A stretch of DNA of 53,399 bases from Candidatus Limimorpha caballi (GCA_018064605.1 JAGHUX010000012.1:1-53399), one strand, 5' to 3'. Positions 17,124 to 26,889 are shown, numbered from the stretch's first letter. Numbers and translations are program-made. Notes: generated from the sequence alone by a model not told the origin.

Positions 17124-18083
17124 GTGCAAAGGCTGACATACATATTACTGATGATGGCTGTCGTGGTGATAACAGGCGATTTACAGGCGCAGCAGGCGCC
17201 GATGTTCACCCATTACGGCAACTCTCACACCGCCGTCAACCCGGGGTCTTACGGGCTGGGCGAAGGTGTCAGCGTGAACAGCATCTACAGGGACCAATAT
17301 ACTGGGTTCAACGACTACGCCACGGGCGAGAGGGTGTCGCCGCGCACGTTCCTCATTTCCGCCGACCTTCCGCTGCCGGCCATTGCGGGCGGTGTCGGGC
17401 TCTCCATAATGAAAGACAAGATCGGACTTGAGGACAACACCGGCGTGAATTTGGGTTATTCCTACCATCTTGACCTCGGCGCAGGCACCTTGGGACTCGG
17501 CCTCGCACTGAATTTCACCAACAGGACAGTCAACTTTTCGATGGCGGTGCCGATTGAGGAAGGCGACCCGAGCATACCGTCAGGCGAACAGTCAGACATG
17601 ATGATCGACGGCAACATAGGCGTCTTTTACCAGATCCCTGACCAGTTCTACGCCGGCCTGTCGGTCACCAGCCTGCTCGAATCCAAAGGCAAGGCCCTGA
17701 CATCCAACGCCACGTCGAGCGCGAGTTTCATCGGCGACCGGACACTCTATCTCGTCGCGGGATACGAACTCAACCTCACGAACTCGCTCCTAATGCTCAA
17801 CCCCGAGGTCTGTGTGATGTCGAACTTCGCAAGCACGCAGTTCAATATCGGAGCAAAACTTTGGTACAATGAGAAATTTTATTTCGGCACAAATTACAGG
17901 TATGAAGAGTCGGTCGCTGTCATGGCAGGCTTTAACATCAAGGGTTTGGTGCTGTCATACGCATACGACATCAGCACTTTGGGACTTGGATTGAAAGGTT
18001 CGCACGAAGTGGCGTTGAATTATTGTTTCAAAATCAACCTCAACAAATCACCAAGGATTTACAGGAGCGCGAGGTATTTGTAA
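17124..18083 (+). CDS. porP: Type IX secretion outer-membrane protein PorP/SprF family
   Basis: About 319 residues from GTG 17124; a TTG at 17103 is an alternative start. With the GTG the N-terminus is a clean signal peptide (QRLTYILLMMAVVVITGDLQ). The start of the mature protein, QQAPMFTHYGNSHTAVNPGS, is the conserved PorP/SprF opening (QQxPxFxxYxxNxxxxNPAxAG). Alternating beta strands follow to a C-terminus in KSPRIYRSARYL, an outer-membrane barrel. PorP family proteins bridge PorKLMN or serve as anchors for specific type IX substrates. Being next to gldK in this order is standard. A separate promoter precedes gldK. Confidence 0.88.
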   Translation: MQRLTYILLMMAVVVITGDLQAQQAPMFTHYGNSHTAVNPGSYGLGEGVSVNSIYRDQYTGFNDYATGERVSPRTFLISADLPLPAIAGGVGLSIMKDKIGLEDNTGVNLGYSYHLDLGAGTLGLGLALNFTNRTVNFSMAVPIEEGDPSIPSGEQSDMMIDGNIGVFYQIPDQFYAGLSVTSLLESKGKALTSNATSSASFIGDRTLYLVAGYELNLTNSLLMLNPEVCVMSNFASTQFNIGAKLWYNEKFYFGTNYRYEESVAVMAGFNIKGLVLSYAYDISTLGLGLKGSHEVALNYCFKINLNKSPRIYRSARYL

Positions 18084-18109
18084 AAATGTTGATAACTATG
18101 TTTAAATTT

Positions 18110-18142
18110 TTGTGCGTTGAAATAAAAAAATCACTAATTTTG
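18110..18142 (+). promoter_or_regulatory. Promoter of the gldKLMN operon
   Basis: TTG (18110-18112), 22 bases, then TAATTTTG (18135-18142) followed by GCG. The predicted leader before the gldK ATG is about 60 nt. It lets gldKLMN be transcribed apart from porP. Confidence 0.55.
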
Positions 18143-18204
18143 GCGCGTTTTATTTTGGAGTTATAATATATTGTAAGAACAAGCTATAAATTATCGGATA
18201 TAAG

Positions 18205-19575
18205 ATGAAAAGATTCGTTTTATTAAGCTTCATAGCCGTCATATTTGCCAGCTGCACAAGCACAAATCATGGTGAATTGGTTGGTGTCAGGAAGAATTCA
18301 AAGTCGTTCTATCAGCCTGACCCGTATGGTATGGTGTTCGTTCCAATGGGCAGCTATACGATGGGTGTCGGTGACCAGGACATCTCTTCCAGTTACACGG
18401 CGACAGCGAGAACCATCTCTGTGTCATCATTTTACATGGATGAGACCGAGATTACGAACAACGAATACAGGGAGTTCGTGTATTACGTCCGCGACTCGAT
18501 ATTGAGGAGACTGCTCTCCGAGGTGGACGAGGAGTTGCTGATTAAAGATGAACAGAATGGAGACTTCGAGGACGGTGACGAGTTGTATCCGCTCAACTGG
18601 AAGAAGAAGATCGACTGGCGGAGCGAAGATGAAGGCTACAGGGAGAAGCTTGAGGAGATGTACATACCGAGACCAGAGCGTTTCTATGGCAGGAAGGAGA
18701 TTGACGCGAGGAAGCTAATGTATAAGTATTTCTGGATTGACCTTCACGCGGCTGCGAGAAAAGACTTCAGAGAGGGCGCCGACTACAGGAACGCGAGTTT
18801 CGCCGACCGTCCCCAAGGCATGACCGACCGTTCGCTTTACATCCACGATGAGACGGTGAACGTATATCCCGACACGCTGTCGTGGATACACGACTACTCA
18901 TATTCGTTCAACGACCCGCTGACGGAGACATACTTCTGGCATCCTTCATACGACCATTATCCTGTCGTCGGGGTCAACTGGAATCAGGCGCGCGCGTTCT
19001 GCGTGTGGCGCACCAACAAGCTCAGGAGTTTCAACATGAGGCAAAGAAACGGCATCATCCCGGCCGAGTTCCGTCTCCCGACAGAGGCGGAGTGGGAGTG
19101 GGCGGCACGCGGCGGCAACAACCTGAACCCGTATCCGTGGGGCGGTCCCTACACACGTAACAGCAGAGGCTGCCTGCTCGCCAACTTCAAGCCGCTCCGC
19201 GGCAACTACGCAGCCGACGGCGGCAACACGACAGTCATCGTCGGTCACTACAAACCGAACGACTGGGGTCTGTACGACATGGCCGGCAACGTCGCGGAAT
19301 GGACAAGCAGCGCTTACGACCCGCTATCATACAACGTCACATGGGACATGAACCCGGAATATGTCTATAACGCGGAGGCGGACGAAGACCCCATCATGAA
19401 GAGAAAGGTCATCCGCGGCGGTTCATGGAAAGACATAGCGCATTTCATAAAAGTCAACACGCGCACCTATGAATACCAGGACACGGCGAAATGCTACATC
19501 GGTTTCCGCTGCGTACAGTCATATCTCGGGAGAATGAAAGGTGATGACCCGCGCAAGATGTCAAGAGTCTATTGA
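18205..19575 (+). CDS. gldK: Type IX secretion lipoprotein GldK/PorK
   Basis: 456 residues. The signal peptide ends in a lipobox with Cys17 (AVIFASCTS). The rest is a formylglycine-generating-enzyme-like (FGE-sulfatase) domain, with GMVFVPMGSYTMG near the start, then FRLPTEAEWEWAARGG and GLYDMAGNVAEWTSS, and the late GGSWKD and GFRCV segments. In GldK/PorK this domain is structural: the protein forms, with GldN/PorN, the large periplasmic rings of the type IX machine under the outer membrane. It is followed by gldL after 67 bases. Confidence 0.96.
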   Translation: MKRFVLLSFIAVIFASCTSTNHGELVGVRKNSKSFYQPDPYGMVFVPMGSYTMGVGDQDISSSYTATARTISVSSFYMDETEITNNEYREFVYYVRDSILRRLLSEVDEELLIKDEQNGDFEDGDELYPLNWKKKIDWRSEDEGYREKLEEMYIPRPERFYGRKEIDARKLMYKYFWIDLHAAARKDFREGADYRNASFADRPQGMTDRSLYIHDETVNVYPDTLSWIHDYSYSFNDPLTETYFWHPSYDHYPVVGVNWNQARAFCVWRTNKLRSFNMRQRNGIIPAEFRLPTEAEWEWAARGGNNLNPYPWGGPYTRNSRGCLLANFKPLRGNYAADGGNTTVIVGHYKPNDWGLYDMAGNVAEWTSSAYDPLSYNVTWDMNPEYVYNAEADEDPIMKRKVIRGGSWKDIAHFIKVNTRTYEYQDTAKCYIGFRCVQSYLGRMKGDDPRKMSRVY

Positions 19576-19642
19576 ATGAAGAACAACAAATCATAATCAA
19601 TTAAATAATAAACAAAACCAATAAGCAACAAATTTTTCAACT

Positions 19643-20386
19643 ATGAGCAAAATTTCGGAAATTTTAGCTGGCAGAGGCTACAAGAACTTCATGGCAAAAC
19701 TGTATGGTATCGGTGCTTCAATCGTTATGATAGGCGCATTGTTTAAACTTGAACACTTTTCAATCTTCACGCCAAAAGATGCCACATACATGCTGACACT
19801 TGGTCTGATAGTGGAAGCCATCATATTCTTCTTCTCGGCTTTCGAGCCACTCCACGCGGAACCCGACTGGAGCATTGTCTATCCTGAACTTTGGGACACA
19901 CTTCACGAAGGTGAAGAAAGACCGGAACAGACGGCAGGTCAAACAACAAGAAGACAGCCGACAGCGGCTCCTTCGATGAACCAGCTCACCGAAATGCTCG
20001 AAAAAGCTAACATAAATGAAGCGACACTGACGAAACTCGGGGACGGCATCAGCAGACTCGGCGACACAGCCGACAAGATTGGTGTCACAGCGGTCAAGCT
20101 CGCCGACATCAGCCAGGCCGTGTCAGCGACAAGCGAATACACAAAGGCCATGAGACAGACCGTCGAGTCGGCAGTTGAATTAGACGCACAGTTGAAGAAC
20201 GCCCGTTCAATAGCAGAGACGAACAACAAACTCAACGAGTCGATGATTCAGTTCATTGACAAGATCAACACGACAACGAAGACACAGGAAGAACTCAACA
20301 AACAGTTGGGCGAAATAACAAAACGCATGACAGCAACAAGTGCAGTTTATGGCAATATTCTCTCTGCAATGAATATCAAAGCCTAA
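19643..20386 (+). CDS. gldL: Type IX secretion inner-membrane motor protein GldL/PorL
   Basis: 247 residues. Two membrane helices near the N-terminus (about 19-36 and 48-68) are separated by a short loop, and the conserved Glu in the second helix (IVEAIIFFFSAFEP) is the residue type needed for proton flow. The remaining 180 residues are a cytoplasmic helical, coiled-coil tail. GldL (pentamer) and GldM (dimer) form a rotary motor driven by the proton gradient that powers secretion and, in gliding species, motility. Located in the canonical place. Confidence 0.96.
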   Translation: MSKISEILAGRGYKNFMAKLYGIGASIVMIGALFKLEHFSIFTPKDATYMLTLGLIVEAIIFFFSAFEPLHAEPDWSIVYPELWDTLHEGEERPEQTAGQTTRRQPTAAPSMNQLTEMLEKANINEATLTKLGDGISRLGDTADKIGVTAVKLADISQAVSATSEYTKAMRQTVESAVELDAQLKNARSIAETNNKLNESMIQFIDKINTTTKTQEELNKQLGEITKRMTATSAVYGNILSAMNIKA

Positions 20387-20431
20387 TGCATCCTGTAATT
20401 AATTTGTTATCAACCTAATAAAAAAATTAGT

Positions 20432-22126
20432 ATGTCAGGAGCAAAAGAAACACCAAGGCAGAAGATGATCGGTATGATGTATCTCGTCTATACCGCTCTG
20501 CTGGCCATGAACGTGTCGGCCGACATCCTTGACGCCTTCGCCATCGTCAACGACGGTCAGGAGAAGACCAACGCGAGTATTGAGATGAAACTCAATGAGC
20601 AATATTTGGCCTTTGAAAACCAATACAACAAGGAACCGGAGAAAACGCAGATTTGCTGGGACCAGGCACAACTCATACGCGAGAAGACAGACTCTGTCGT
20701 CAACTATATCGAAAATCTAAAACTGTATCTTCTTCTCAAGACGGAAAATATAACGATAAACGACTTATGGAATCCGAAAGATCCTGAGAAGGTCATCATC
20801 AACGAGGGTACGGACACAACCAGCCGCCGCATCAGTTACAGATTCAACCTGAGCAACATCAGTTCAAAGGATAACTACGACGCCCCCACTTCCATCATGA
20901 TCGAAAGTGAGAAGAGAGCGACCGAACTGAAACATATCATCCAAAACTATCGCGATTTCATCATCAACTCGATTGAGGGAGCCGGCGTGAAAGGCTATTC
21001 CAAACATGTGGGACTTCTTACAGACACAGACCAGTCGGGAGAACCGATAAAATACTACAACAAATCCAATCAGGAGGTTACCTGGGAACAGAAACATTTC
21101 GACAAAGTGATTTTCGTGGCTGAGATGGCTCTCCTCAACAAATTTGTGGGTGAGATTCAGAACACAGAATACGATGCACTGTCGGAACTTTCAAGACAGA
21201 TTGGCGCAAGCGAATTCCGTTTCAACAATCTGGAAGCGAGAGTATTCCCAAAGTCATCATATATCATTCAAGGTCAGAACTATGAGGCTGACGTGTTCAT
21301 CGTTGCACAAGATACGACGAAGCAGTTTGATATAAGATACCAGATGGGGGTCAGCCAGTTTGACACAGCGAGAATCAGCAGTGCGCAGACAGTCCAAAGT
21401 GTCAACGGCACGGCGAAACTGAACTTCCCGGCCAGAAACATCGGCGCACAGAGATACGCCGGCATCATCGAGATAGCGGATCCTGTCACAGGGGAAATCC
21501 AGCCATATCCGTTCGCGGCGAACTATACTGTCGCACCACCATCAGTGACGGTGTCACCGACGAAGATGATGATACTTTACGAAGAAATCGAGAACCCGGT
21601 CTCAGTGGCCGCGGCAGGATATACCGATGAAGACATCAGCTTCACGGTGGAAGGCGCCACATATAAGAGAGCCGACGGCGTGGGCAACTATCTCTTCGAA
21701 GTCAACAAAAACACAAAAGAGGTGTTCGTCAATATTTTCGCTAAGGAAAGCGATGGCAAGACTGTCGGACTCGGAACACAAAAGTTCCGCGTGAAACCGG
21801 TGCCAAAACCTGTGGTGAAACTGAACGGCGTGAAAGGCAACAAGGAAAAGAAAGAAATTATCGCCTTTGGAGGCAAATTGCTTGTTAAGATGGAAGACGT
21901 TGACTTTGAAGGTCTTGAATATACGGTTAAATCTTACGATGTGTCGCTTTATAACGGAAAGACCACTTTGAGGGAGACCAACAACGGATCTAAATTCAAC
22001 GATAAAGTAAAGCAAATCATCAGCAGCGCGACAAGCGGACAGACGATAAACTTCCGTAACATACGCGTGTTGAGCCCTAAAGGAGTAGAAAAAACCTTGG
22101 ATGATTATAGTATTGAAATAGATTAA
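20432..22126 (+). CDS. gldM: Type IX secretion motor protein GldM/PorM
   Basis: 564 residues. A single N-terminal helix (about 11-33, IGMMYLVYTALLAMNVSADI) sits in the inner membrane with the short MSGAKETPRQK segment in the cytoplasm. The rest is a long periplasmic rod: a helical D1 domain (about 35-220), then three beta-rich domains that bring the dimer up to the GldK/GldN ring. It couples the motor to the outer-membrane parts. Length is close to the usual 515-560. It ends two bases before gldN. Confidence 0.96.
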   Translation: MSGAKETPRQKMIGMMYLVYTALLAMNVSADILDAFAIVNDGQEKTNASIEMKLNEQYLAFENQYNKEPEKTQICWDQAQLIREKTDSVVNYIENLKLYLLLKTENITINDLWNPKDPEKVIINEGTDTTSRRISYRFNLSNISSKDNYDAPTSIMIESEKRATELKHIIQNYRDFIINSIEGAGVKGYSKHVGLLTDTDQSGEPIKYYNKSNQEVTWEQKHFDKVIFVAEMALLNKFVGEIQNTEYDALSELSRQIGASEFRFNNLEARVFPKSSYIIQGQNYEADVFIVAQDTTKQFDIRYQMGVSQFDTARISSAQTVQSVNGTAKLNFPARNIGAQRYAGIIEIADPVTGEIQPYPFAANYTVAPPSVTVSPTKMMILYEEIENPVSVAAAGYTDEDISFTVEGATYKRADGVGNYLFEVNKNTKEVFVNIFAKESDGKTVGLGTQKFRVKPVPKPVVKLNGVKGNKEKKEIIAFGGKLLVKMEDVDFEGLEYTVKSYDVSLYNGKTTLRETNNGSKFNDKVKQIISSATSGQTINFRNIRVLSPKGVEKTLDDYSIEID

Positions 22127-22128
22127 TT

Positions 22129-22959
22129 ATGAAAAAATTCGTTTTCGCAGCAGCGGTTTTATTATTCAGCCTTGTGCTTGACTTCAGTATGTCAGCTCAA
22201 GAGACAGCAGAAAAGCCCTACAATGACGGTCTGTACAAAGGGAAGAGTACCGGCATCAAGAAAATAATGCCGTACCCGGAAATCCGCGAAGCTGACATCA
22301 TGTGGAGAAAAAGAATTTGGCGCGAAATCGACTTCCGTCAGAAAATCAACCTCGCCTTCTACTATCCACGCATCCCGCATGACAACTGGCGCTGTTTTAT
22401 CGATGTCATTTTCGATGCACTCAAAGAAGGCAGATGCACAGCCTATAAAGTCTCTAAAACAGGCGAATTGATTGAGCCTGTGGACTATGAGAAACTGCGA
22501 AAAGACCTTGATGTCACAAAACACGTGGTATTGGAAGACAGAGAGGGTGATACCACAATCCACTTCGAGTCAAAAAATGTAAAATGGCTACGTCTCATGG
22601 AAGACTGGTACTTTGACGCACAGCGCAGCCAGCTGATGGTACGTATCGAGGCTTTCTGCCCCGTGTATCTTGACGATGATAAAATGCCAAACGAAATGTG
22701 CTGGATTCCTTTCAACGACAGCACACGCAGGGTCCTCGCCGAAGCCCCCGTCTTCAACAGGAACAACCCGCACGCACGACTGTCGTATGACGAACTGTTC
22801 TGGAAACGTATGTTCGACAGTTATATCTACAAGGAAGAAAACATCTACGACCGTGACATCAGCGAGTATAATAAAAATGATCTTTTGAACGCATTGTTCG
22901 AGTCAGAACGCATCAAACAGAGCATCATCGACTTTGAACAGGATTTGTGGGAGTATTAA
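22129..22959 (+). CDS. gldN: Type IX secretion ring protein GldN/PorN
   Basis: 276 residues. Signal peptide (about residues 1-23, cleaved after SMSAQ). The mature protein contains the family pattern DIMWRKRIWREIDFRQKIN and later FNRNNPHARLSYDELFWKR, near the C-terminus. GldN/PorN forms the periplasmic ring with GldK/PorK. It is the last gene of the operon, ended by a strong hairpin. The operon contains no further accessory gene such as sov or porV. Confidence 0.96.
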   Translation: MKKFVFAAAVLLFSLVLDFSMSAQETAEKPYNDGLYKGKSTGIKKIMPYPEIREADIMWRKRIWREIDFRQKINLAFYYPRIPHDNWRCFIDVIFDALKEGRCTAYKVSKTGELIEPVDYEKLRKDLDVTKHVVLEDREGDTTIHFESKNVKWLRLMEDWYFDAQRSQLMVRIEAFCPVYLDDDKMPNEMCWIPFNDSTRRVLAEAPVFNRNNPHARLSYDELFWKRMFDSYIYKEENIYDRDISEYNKNDLLNALFESERIKQSIIDFEQDLWEY

Positions 22960-22975
22960 TATTTAATGCTATAAT

Positions 22976-23019
22976 AAAGACGCCAGCGGCTTGGAGAACT
23001 CCAAGCCGCTGGCGTCTTT
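22976..23019. terminator. Bidirectional terminator between gldN and the helicase gene
   Basis: A perfect 19-bp stem: AAAGACGCCAGCGGCTTGG (22976-22994) pairs with 23001-23019 around a 6-nt loop. It lies between convergent genes and has U runs on both ends, so it can stop transcription from both sides. Confidence 0.9.
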
Positions 23020-23030
23020 ATCTGTGACTC

Positions 23031-24863
23031 CTAATAACGGTATCTCCTGCCGTTTTTCCGCTCAGGACGGTCGTCGTCAAACGATTTCCTTCTCTGTTTC
23101 CTCGACTTCCTCTCTGGCATCTCATCATTCTGACTTCTCCTGCCTTCGCCCGATTTCCTCCTGTCGCCTCTTCGCTCACCCTTTCTGTCACCTTTCCTTT
23201 CACCTCTTCTTTCACCCTTTCTTTCACCTTTTTCCCTCGGCTCCGTCGTCGTTATCTCAATACGGACACCTTCAGGATTACGTTTCGGATCCGAGAAACA
23301 GTCAACAACAAATTGCGCCCTCGCACCGTCAACATCGATGAAAGAAAAGTTCTCCATCAGGTCGATGTGCCCGATTTCTATGTCCTTGGTGCGCGTCACG
23401 TCGTTGATGAGGCCGATGAGAACCTGCGGTCTGATACGGTCGCGTTTGCCGAGACCGACAAACAGACGTACCATGTGGCTGTCATCACGTTCCTTCTTGG
23501 ACTTCTGCTCTTTCCTGTCCTTCTTGCTCTTTGACTCCGACTCGTCAACATTGAGGTCTTTCGCGTCCTTGTAATAATCAAGGAAACGGTTGAAATTCAA
23601 CGCCACAACGCGGGTGATGAGTTCCTCACGCGTGAGCCAGTTGAGTTTCTTGAACACGATAGGCAGGTAATCGTCGATGTCATCGCGCGTGATATCTACT
23701 TTTTCGAGGTTGTCGATATGACGGAAAAGCTGTTTCTCGCACACTTCCTGAGCCGTCGGGATCAACGCCTTCTCAAGCGGACGTCCGAGTTGTTTCTCAA
23801 TCGCTTTTATCTTCGACTTCTCCTTCACATGCACAAGGCTGATGCAGATGCCCGTCTTGTCGGCGCGTCCTGTCCTTCCGCTGCGGTGGACGTATGTGTC
23901 GATGTCGTCAGGAAGGTTGTAGTTGATGATATGCGTGAGGTTGTTGACGTCGAGGCCGCGTGCCGCGACGTCGGTGGCGACAAGAATCTGTATGTAACCC
24001 TGCCGGAAATGGTTCATGACGAGGTCGCGTGCCGGCTGCGAGAGGTCGCCGTGCAGTGCCGACGCGTTGTAGCCGTCGTGGATGAGGTTGTCGGCGACTT
24101 CCTGTGTCTCGAGTTTCGTGCGGCAGAAAACAATGCCGTAGATCGACGGATAGTAGTCGATGAGCCGTTTCAGCGCGAGGTATCTCTCGCTTGCGCGGAT
24201 GAGGTAATAGTTGTGACGCACATTGGTCGAGCCGGAGTTGCGCTGCCCGATGGAGATTCTCACCGGCTCCTTCATGTATTTGCTGAGGATCTTCTCAACT
24301 TCGGTCGGCATCGTGGCCGAGAACAGAAGTATGTTCTTCTCAGCCGGCATGTATTCAAGAATAGCATCGACGTCTTCCTGGAAACCCATGTCAAGCATCT
24401 CATCAGCTTCGTCGAGGACCATCCACCGCACATTGCTGAAGTCAACACGGTTGCGACGTATCATGTCTTGCAGACGGCCCGGTGTCGCCACGATGATCTG
24501 AGGTTTCTTCGCCAAGTCCTTGAATTGCAATTCAATGCTTGCGCCGCCATACACAGGCACCACCATGATTTCGGGCATGTATTTGGCATAACTCTTCAGG
24601 TCTTTGGTGATCTGCATGCACAACTCGCGTGTCGGGCAGAGTACAAGCGCCTGAACACAACGTCTCGACGCATCGATGTTCTGCAAAAGCGGAAGTCCGA
24701 AAGCAGCCGTCTTGCCGGTTCCGGTCTGCGCAAGTCCAACCAGATCAGTGTGTTGTGATAATAATACAGGCAACACCTCCGCCTGAATCGGCATCGGCTC
24801 CTTGAATCCTAATTCGTCAATCGCTTTGAGAATGGCGGGATTTAAATCGAAATCTTGAAACAT
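23031..24863 (-). CDS. DEAD-box RNA helicase (DeaD/DbpA group)
   Basis: 610 residues. All helicase motifs are present: Q motif (FKEPMPIQAEVLPVL), AQTGTGKTAAF, PTRELCMQI, DEAD, SATMP, and HRSGRTGRA. A dimerisation region is followed near 455-535 by an RNA-binding domain of the DbpA type (VRLFVGLGKRDRIRPQVLIG), used to recognise structured rRNA. The last 75 residues are a highly basic Arg/Gly/Lys-rich tail with repeated GERKGERRGE-like units. Likely roles are ribosome assembly and cold adaptation. Convergent with gldN, divergent from the hydrolase gene. Confidence 0.94.
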   Translation of the reverse strand: MFQDFDLNPAILKAIDELGFKEPMPIQAEVLPVLLSQHTDLVGLAQTGTGKTAAFGLPLLQNIDASRRCVQALVLCPTRELCMQITKDLKSYAKYMPEIMVVPVYGGASIELQFKDLAKKPQIIVATPGRLQDMIRRNRVDFSNVRWMVLDEADEMLDMGFQEDVDAILEYMPAEKNILLFSATMPTEVEKILSKYMKEPVRISIGQRNSGSTNVRHNYYLIRASERYLALKRLIDYYPSIYGIVFCRTKLETQEVADNLIHDGYNASALHGDLSQPARDLVMNHFRQGYIQILVATDVAARGLDVNNLTHIINYNLPDDIDTYVHRSGRTGRADKTGICISLVHVKEKSKIKAIEKQLGRPLEKALIPTAQEVCEKQLFRHIDNLEKVDITRDDIDDYLPIVFKKLNWLTREELITRVVALNFNRFLDYYKDAKDLNVDESESKSKKDRKEQKSKKERDDSHMVRLFVGLGKRDRIRPQVLIGLINDVTRTKDIEIGHIDLMENFSFIDVDGARAQFVVDCFSDPKRNPEGVRIEITTTEPREKGERKGERRGERKGDRKGERRGDRRKSGEGRRSQNDEMPERKSRKQRRKSFDDDRPERKNGRRYRY

Positions 24864-24881
24864 ACATTAAATTTGAGGGCG

Positions 24882-24910
24882 CAAAATTACAAAAAAAATT
24901 CATATATTTG
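24882..24910. promoter_or_regulatory. Pair of divergent -7 elements
   Basis: On the minus strand TAATTTTG (24889-24882), 20 bases before the helicase ATG; on the plus strand TATATTTG (24903-24910), 21 bases before the hydrolase ATG. The two face apart within 30 bases, so their polymerase footprints overlap and the genes may compete for transcription. Confidence 0.6.
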
Positions 24911-24931
24911 CCAGATTTTTTTCAAACGGAA

Positions 24932-26197
24932 ATGAGACGGAATTTTTTGATATATTTCTTTTGCGTCATACTGTTGGCCGGCTGCAAAAGCAATGATAAT
25001 GAAATGTTTGAGCAGGATGAATATGAGAGTTGGCCGAAGGTGAACGCCGACAGCATCTTTGTGAATCTTGACAAAAAAGACATCGAAAACAAGGCGGCGC
25101 AGGTCAACAGTGTTTTCACGAAACTTAAGAAACGCACGACGTTCAACGGCGTGGTGCTATACGCCGAGAAAGGACGCATCGTTTTCGAAGGGACTTACGG
25201 CAATAAGGATGTCAGAAAAAGGAAGGGTGAGTTCAAGATTGACGACGTTTTCCAACTCAGTTCGGTGTCGAAGATGTTCACCGCCGAGGCGATTATGATA
25301 CTTCACAGTCGCGGCTTGCTTGATTATGACGTTGACATCCGGACGTATATCCCGGAGTTTCCTTACGAAGGCATCACCACGAGGATGCTGCTGACACACC
25401 GTTCCGGGCTTTCGCGCTACGAGACGCTCGCCGACGAACACTGGCCGAACAGACGGGTATCGTTCACCAACGACGACATGATTGAATATTACGCGAAATA
25501 CAAGCCGTCGCCGTATGCCGCACCCGACCGCACCTTCCATTACTGCAACGTGAACTACGCCATGCTCGCGAACATAGTGGAACATGTCAGCGGGATGGGT
25601 TTCGCCGAGTTCATGAGACGTGAGATTTTCGAACCCACCGGTATGAAGAAATCGTTCATCTACGACATGCCGAGAGGCGAGAGGGTGCCCACATACCTGC
25701 CCGACAGCTGCGTTCAGGGATATTATGTCGGCCGGCGCCGTCCACGGCAGGCCGAAAACGAATACCTCAACGGTGTGAAAGGCGACAAGATCATGTTCTC
25801 GTGCGTCGAAGACATGTACCGTTTCTGGATTGCCGTTGACTATGGCCTGCTCGTGCCCGACAGCATCCAGGCTGAAGCGTTCAAGCCCGGCAGCCCTGTC
25901 AAAAAAAAGAAAAAAGACAACTACGGCTTCGGATGGCGGATGTCGAAAAAACACCCCGACTGCTTCTATCATTTCGGCTGGTGGAAAGGCTACCGCTCGT
26001 TTTACCTGCGCAACAACAGGGACGACCGCGTGCTCATTATCCTGACCAATACCGACAAAGGCCCGAATGCCGACCAGTTCTGGAAACTGCTTGAAGAGAA
26101 AAACTCCGTCTTGGCGCCGGCTTCCGTCAACATTCATTACATCGAATACGAGGAAGGTCTGCGATTCCCGCATTCGTCATACCTGCTCAGAGAATGA
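24932..26197 (+). CDS. Serine hydrolase of the class C beta-lactamase/PBP4* fold, lipoprotein
   Basis: 421 residues from the ATG at 24932; a TTG at 24908 lies in the promoter box and is rejected. Lipobox with Cys18 (VILLAGCKS). The catalytic SxxK is Ser111-Val-Ser-Lys114 (in LSSVSKMF), the second motif is YCN in FHYCNVNYAML, and the HxG-type third motif is in YHFGWWKGYRS. This fold covers DD-peptidases, esterases and true beta-lactamases; the lack of obvious class C sequence signatures elsewhere argues against calling it AmpC. It is likely a periplasmic D-Ala or ester hydrolase. Convergent with the response regulator with a 2-base gap. Confidence 0.85.
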   Translation: MRRNFLIYFFCVILLAGCKSNDNEMFEQDEYESWPKVNADSIFVNLDKKDIENKAAQVNSVFTKLKKRTTFNGVVLYAEKGRIVFEGTYGNKDVRKRKGEFKIDDVFQLSSVSKMFTAEAIMILHSRGLLDYDVDIRTYIPEFPYEGITTRMLLTHRSGLSRYETLADEHWPNRRVSFTNDDMIEYYAKYKPSPYAAPDRTFHYCNVNYAMLANIVEHVSGMGFAEFMRREIFEPTGMKKSFIYDMPRGERVPTYLPDSCVQGYYVGRRRPRQAENEYLNGVKGDKIMFSCVEDMYRFWIAVDYGLLVPDSIQAEAFKPGSPVKKKKKDNYGFGWRMSKKHPDCFYHFGWWKGYRSFYLRNNRDDRVLIILTNTDKGPNADQFWKLLEEKNSVLAPASVNIHYIEYEEGLRFPHSSYLLRE

Positions 26198-26199
26198 CC

Positions 26200-26889
26200 T
26201 CAGCATCTGTCGGTGAGCCTGTAACCCACACCATGCACGTTCTCGATGTTCACATTCGGGTCGTCACATAGAATATTGCGCAGACGGCCGACGTAAACGT
26301 CCATGTTCCGCGCACTGAAATAATTGTCCTCATTCCATACAATCTTCAGCGCGACGGGACGCGCAACAACCTGACCCATGTTCTCACAAAGAAGATGAAG
26401 AAGGTCCAACTCCTTGGTCGTCAGCTTGTATTCCTTGCCCTCACGCAACAGACAATGCTTCTTCGTGTCAAGGAAATATGTGCCAATCTTGAAAGAATTC
26501 TGGCTTTTCTTCCCGATTCCGGCGCGTTTCACAATGGCCTCAACACGCAACATCAACTCCTCCATGTTGAACGGCTTCGTGACATAATCGTCGGCACCCA
26601 ACTCGAAACCATATATGACATCGGTCTGCAATGACTTCCCGCTCAGAAAAACAACAGGGATTTCATTGTCAACAGAACGAACAAACTTCACAAATTCATA
26701 GCCATTGACACCAGGCAACATGATGTCTGTGATTATCATATCGAAAAATTCATTTTCAAAAAGACCCTTCGCAGTATCAACATCGTAACACAAAACACTC
26801 GAAAAATTGCGGGCTGCCAGAAACGACTTCAAGAGGATGCCAAGGTTCTTGTCATCCTCGACAACCAAAATACGTATTGATTTACTCAT
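26200..26889 (-). CDS. OmpR/RprY-type response regulator
   Basis: 229 residues. Receiver domain 6-118 with the acidic pair Glu11/Asp12/Asp13, the phosphoacceptor Asp55 (MIITDIMLPG), Ser/Thr at the VFLSGKS segment and Lys in DDYVTKPFN. The winged-helix DNA-binding domain fills about 135-228, with LTTKELDLLHLL and RNMDVYVGRLRNIL. It would bind DNA as a dimer after phosphorylation. It follows the kinase gene by 17 bases and is certainly its partner. Targets cannot be deduced; direct repeats in the nearby promoters were not obvious. Confidence 0.95.
   Translation of the reverse strand: MSKSIRILVVEDDKNLGILLKSFLAARNFSSVLCYDVDTAKGLFENEFFDMIITDIMLPGVNGYEFVKFVRSVDNEIPVVFLSGKSLQTDVIYGFELGADDYVTKPFNMEELMLRVEAIVKRAGIGKKSQNSFKIGTYFLDTKKHCLLREGKEYKLTTKELDLLHLLCENMGQVVARPVALKIVWNEDNYFSARNMDVYVGRLRNILCDDPNVNIENVHGVGYRLTDRC

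Noticed and set aside
23718..24758. Plus-strand frame of 346 codons opposite the helicase
   Set aside because: Antisense to all helicase motifs; no independent promoter or start context.
24932..26197. True class C beta-lactamase (resistance gene)
   Set aside because: The SxxK and YxN-type motifs fit the fold, but the overall sequence suits a general periplasmic serine hydrolase, and nothing indicates mobility.
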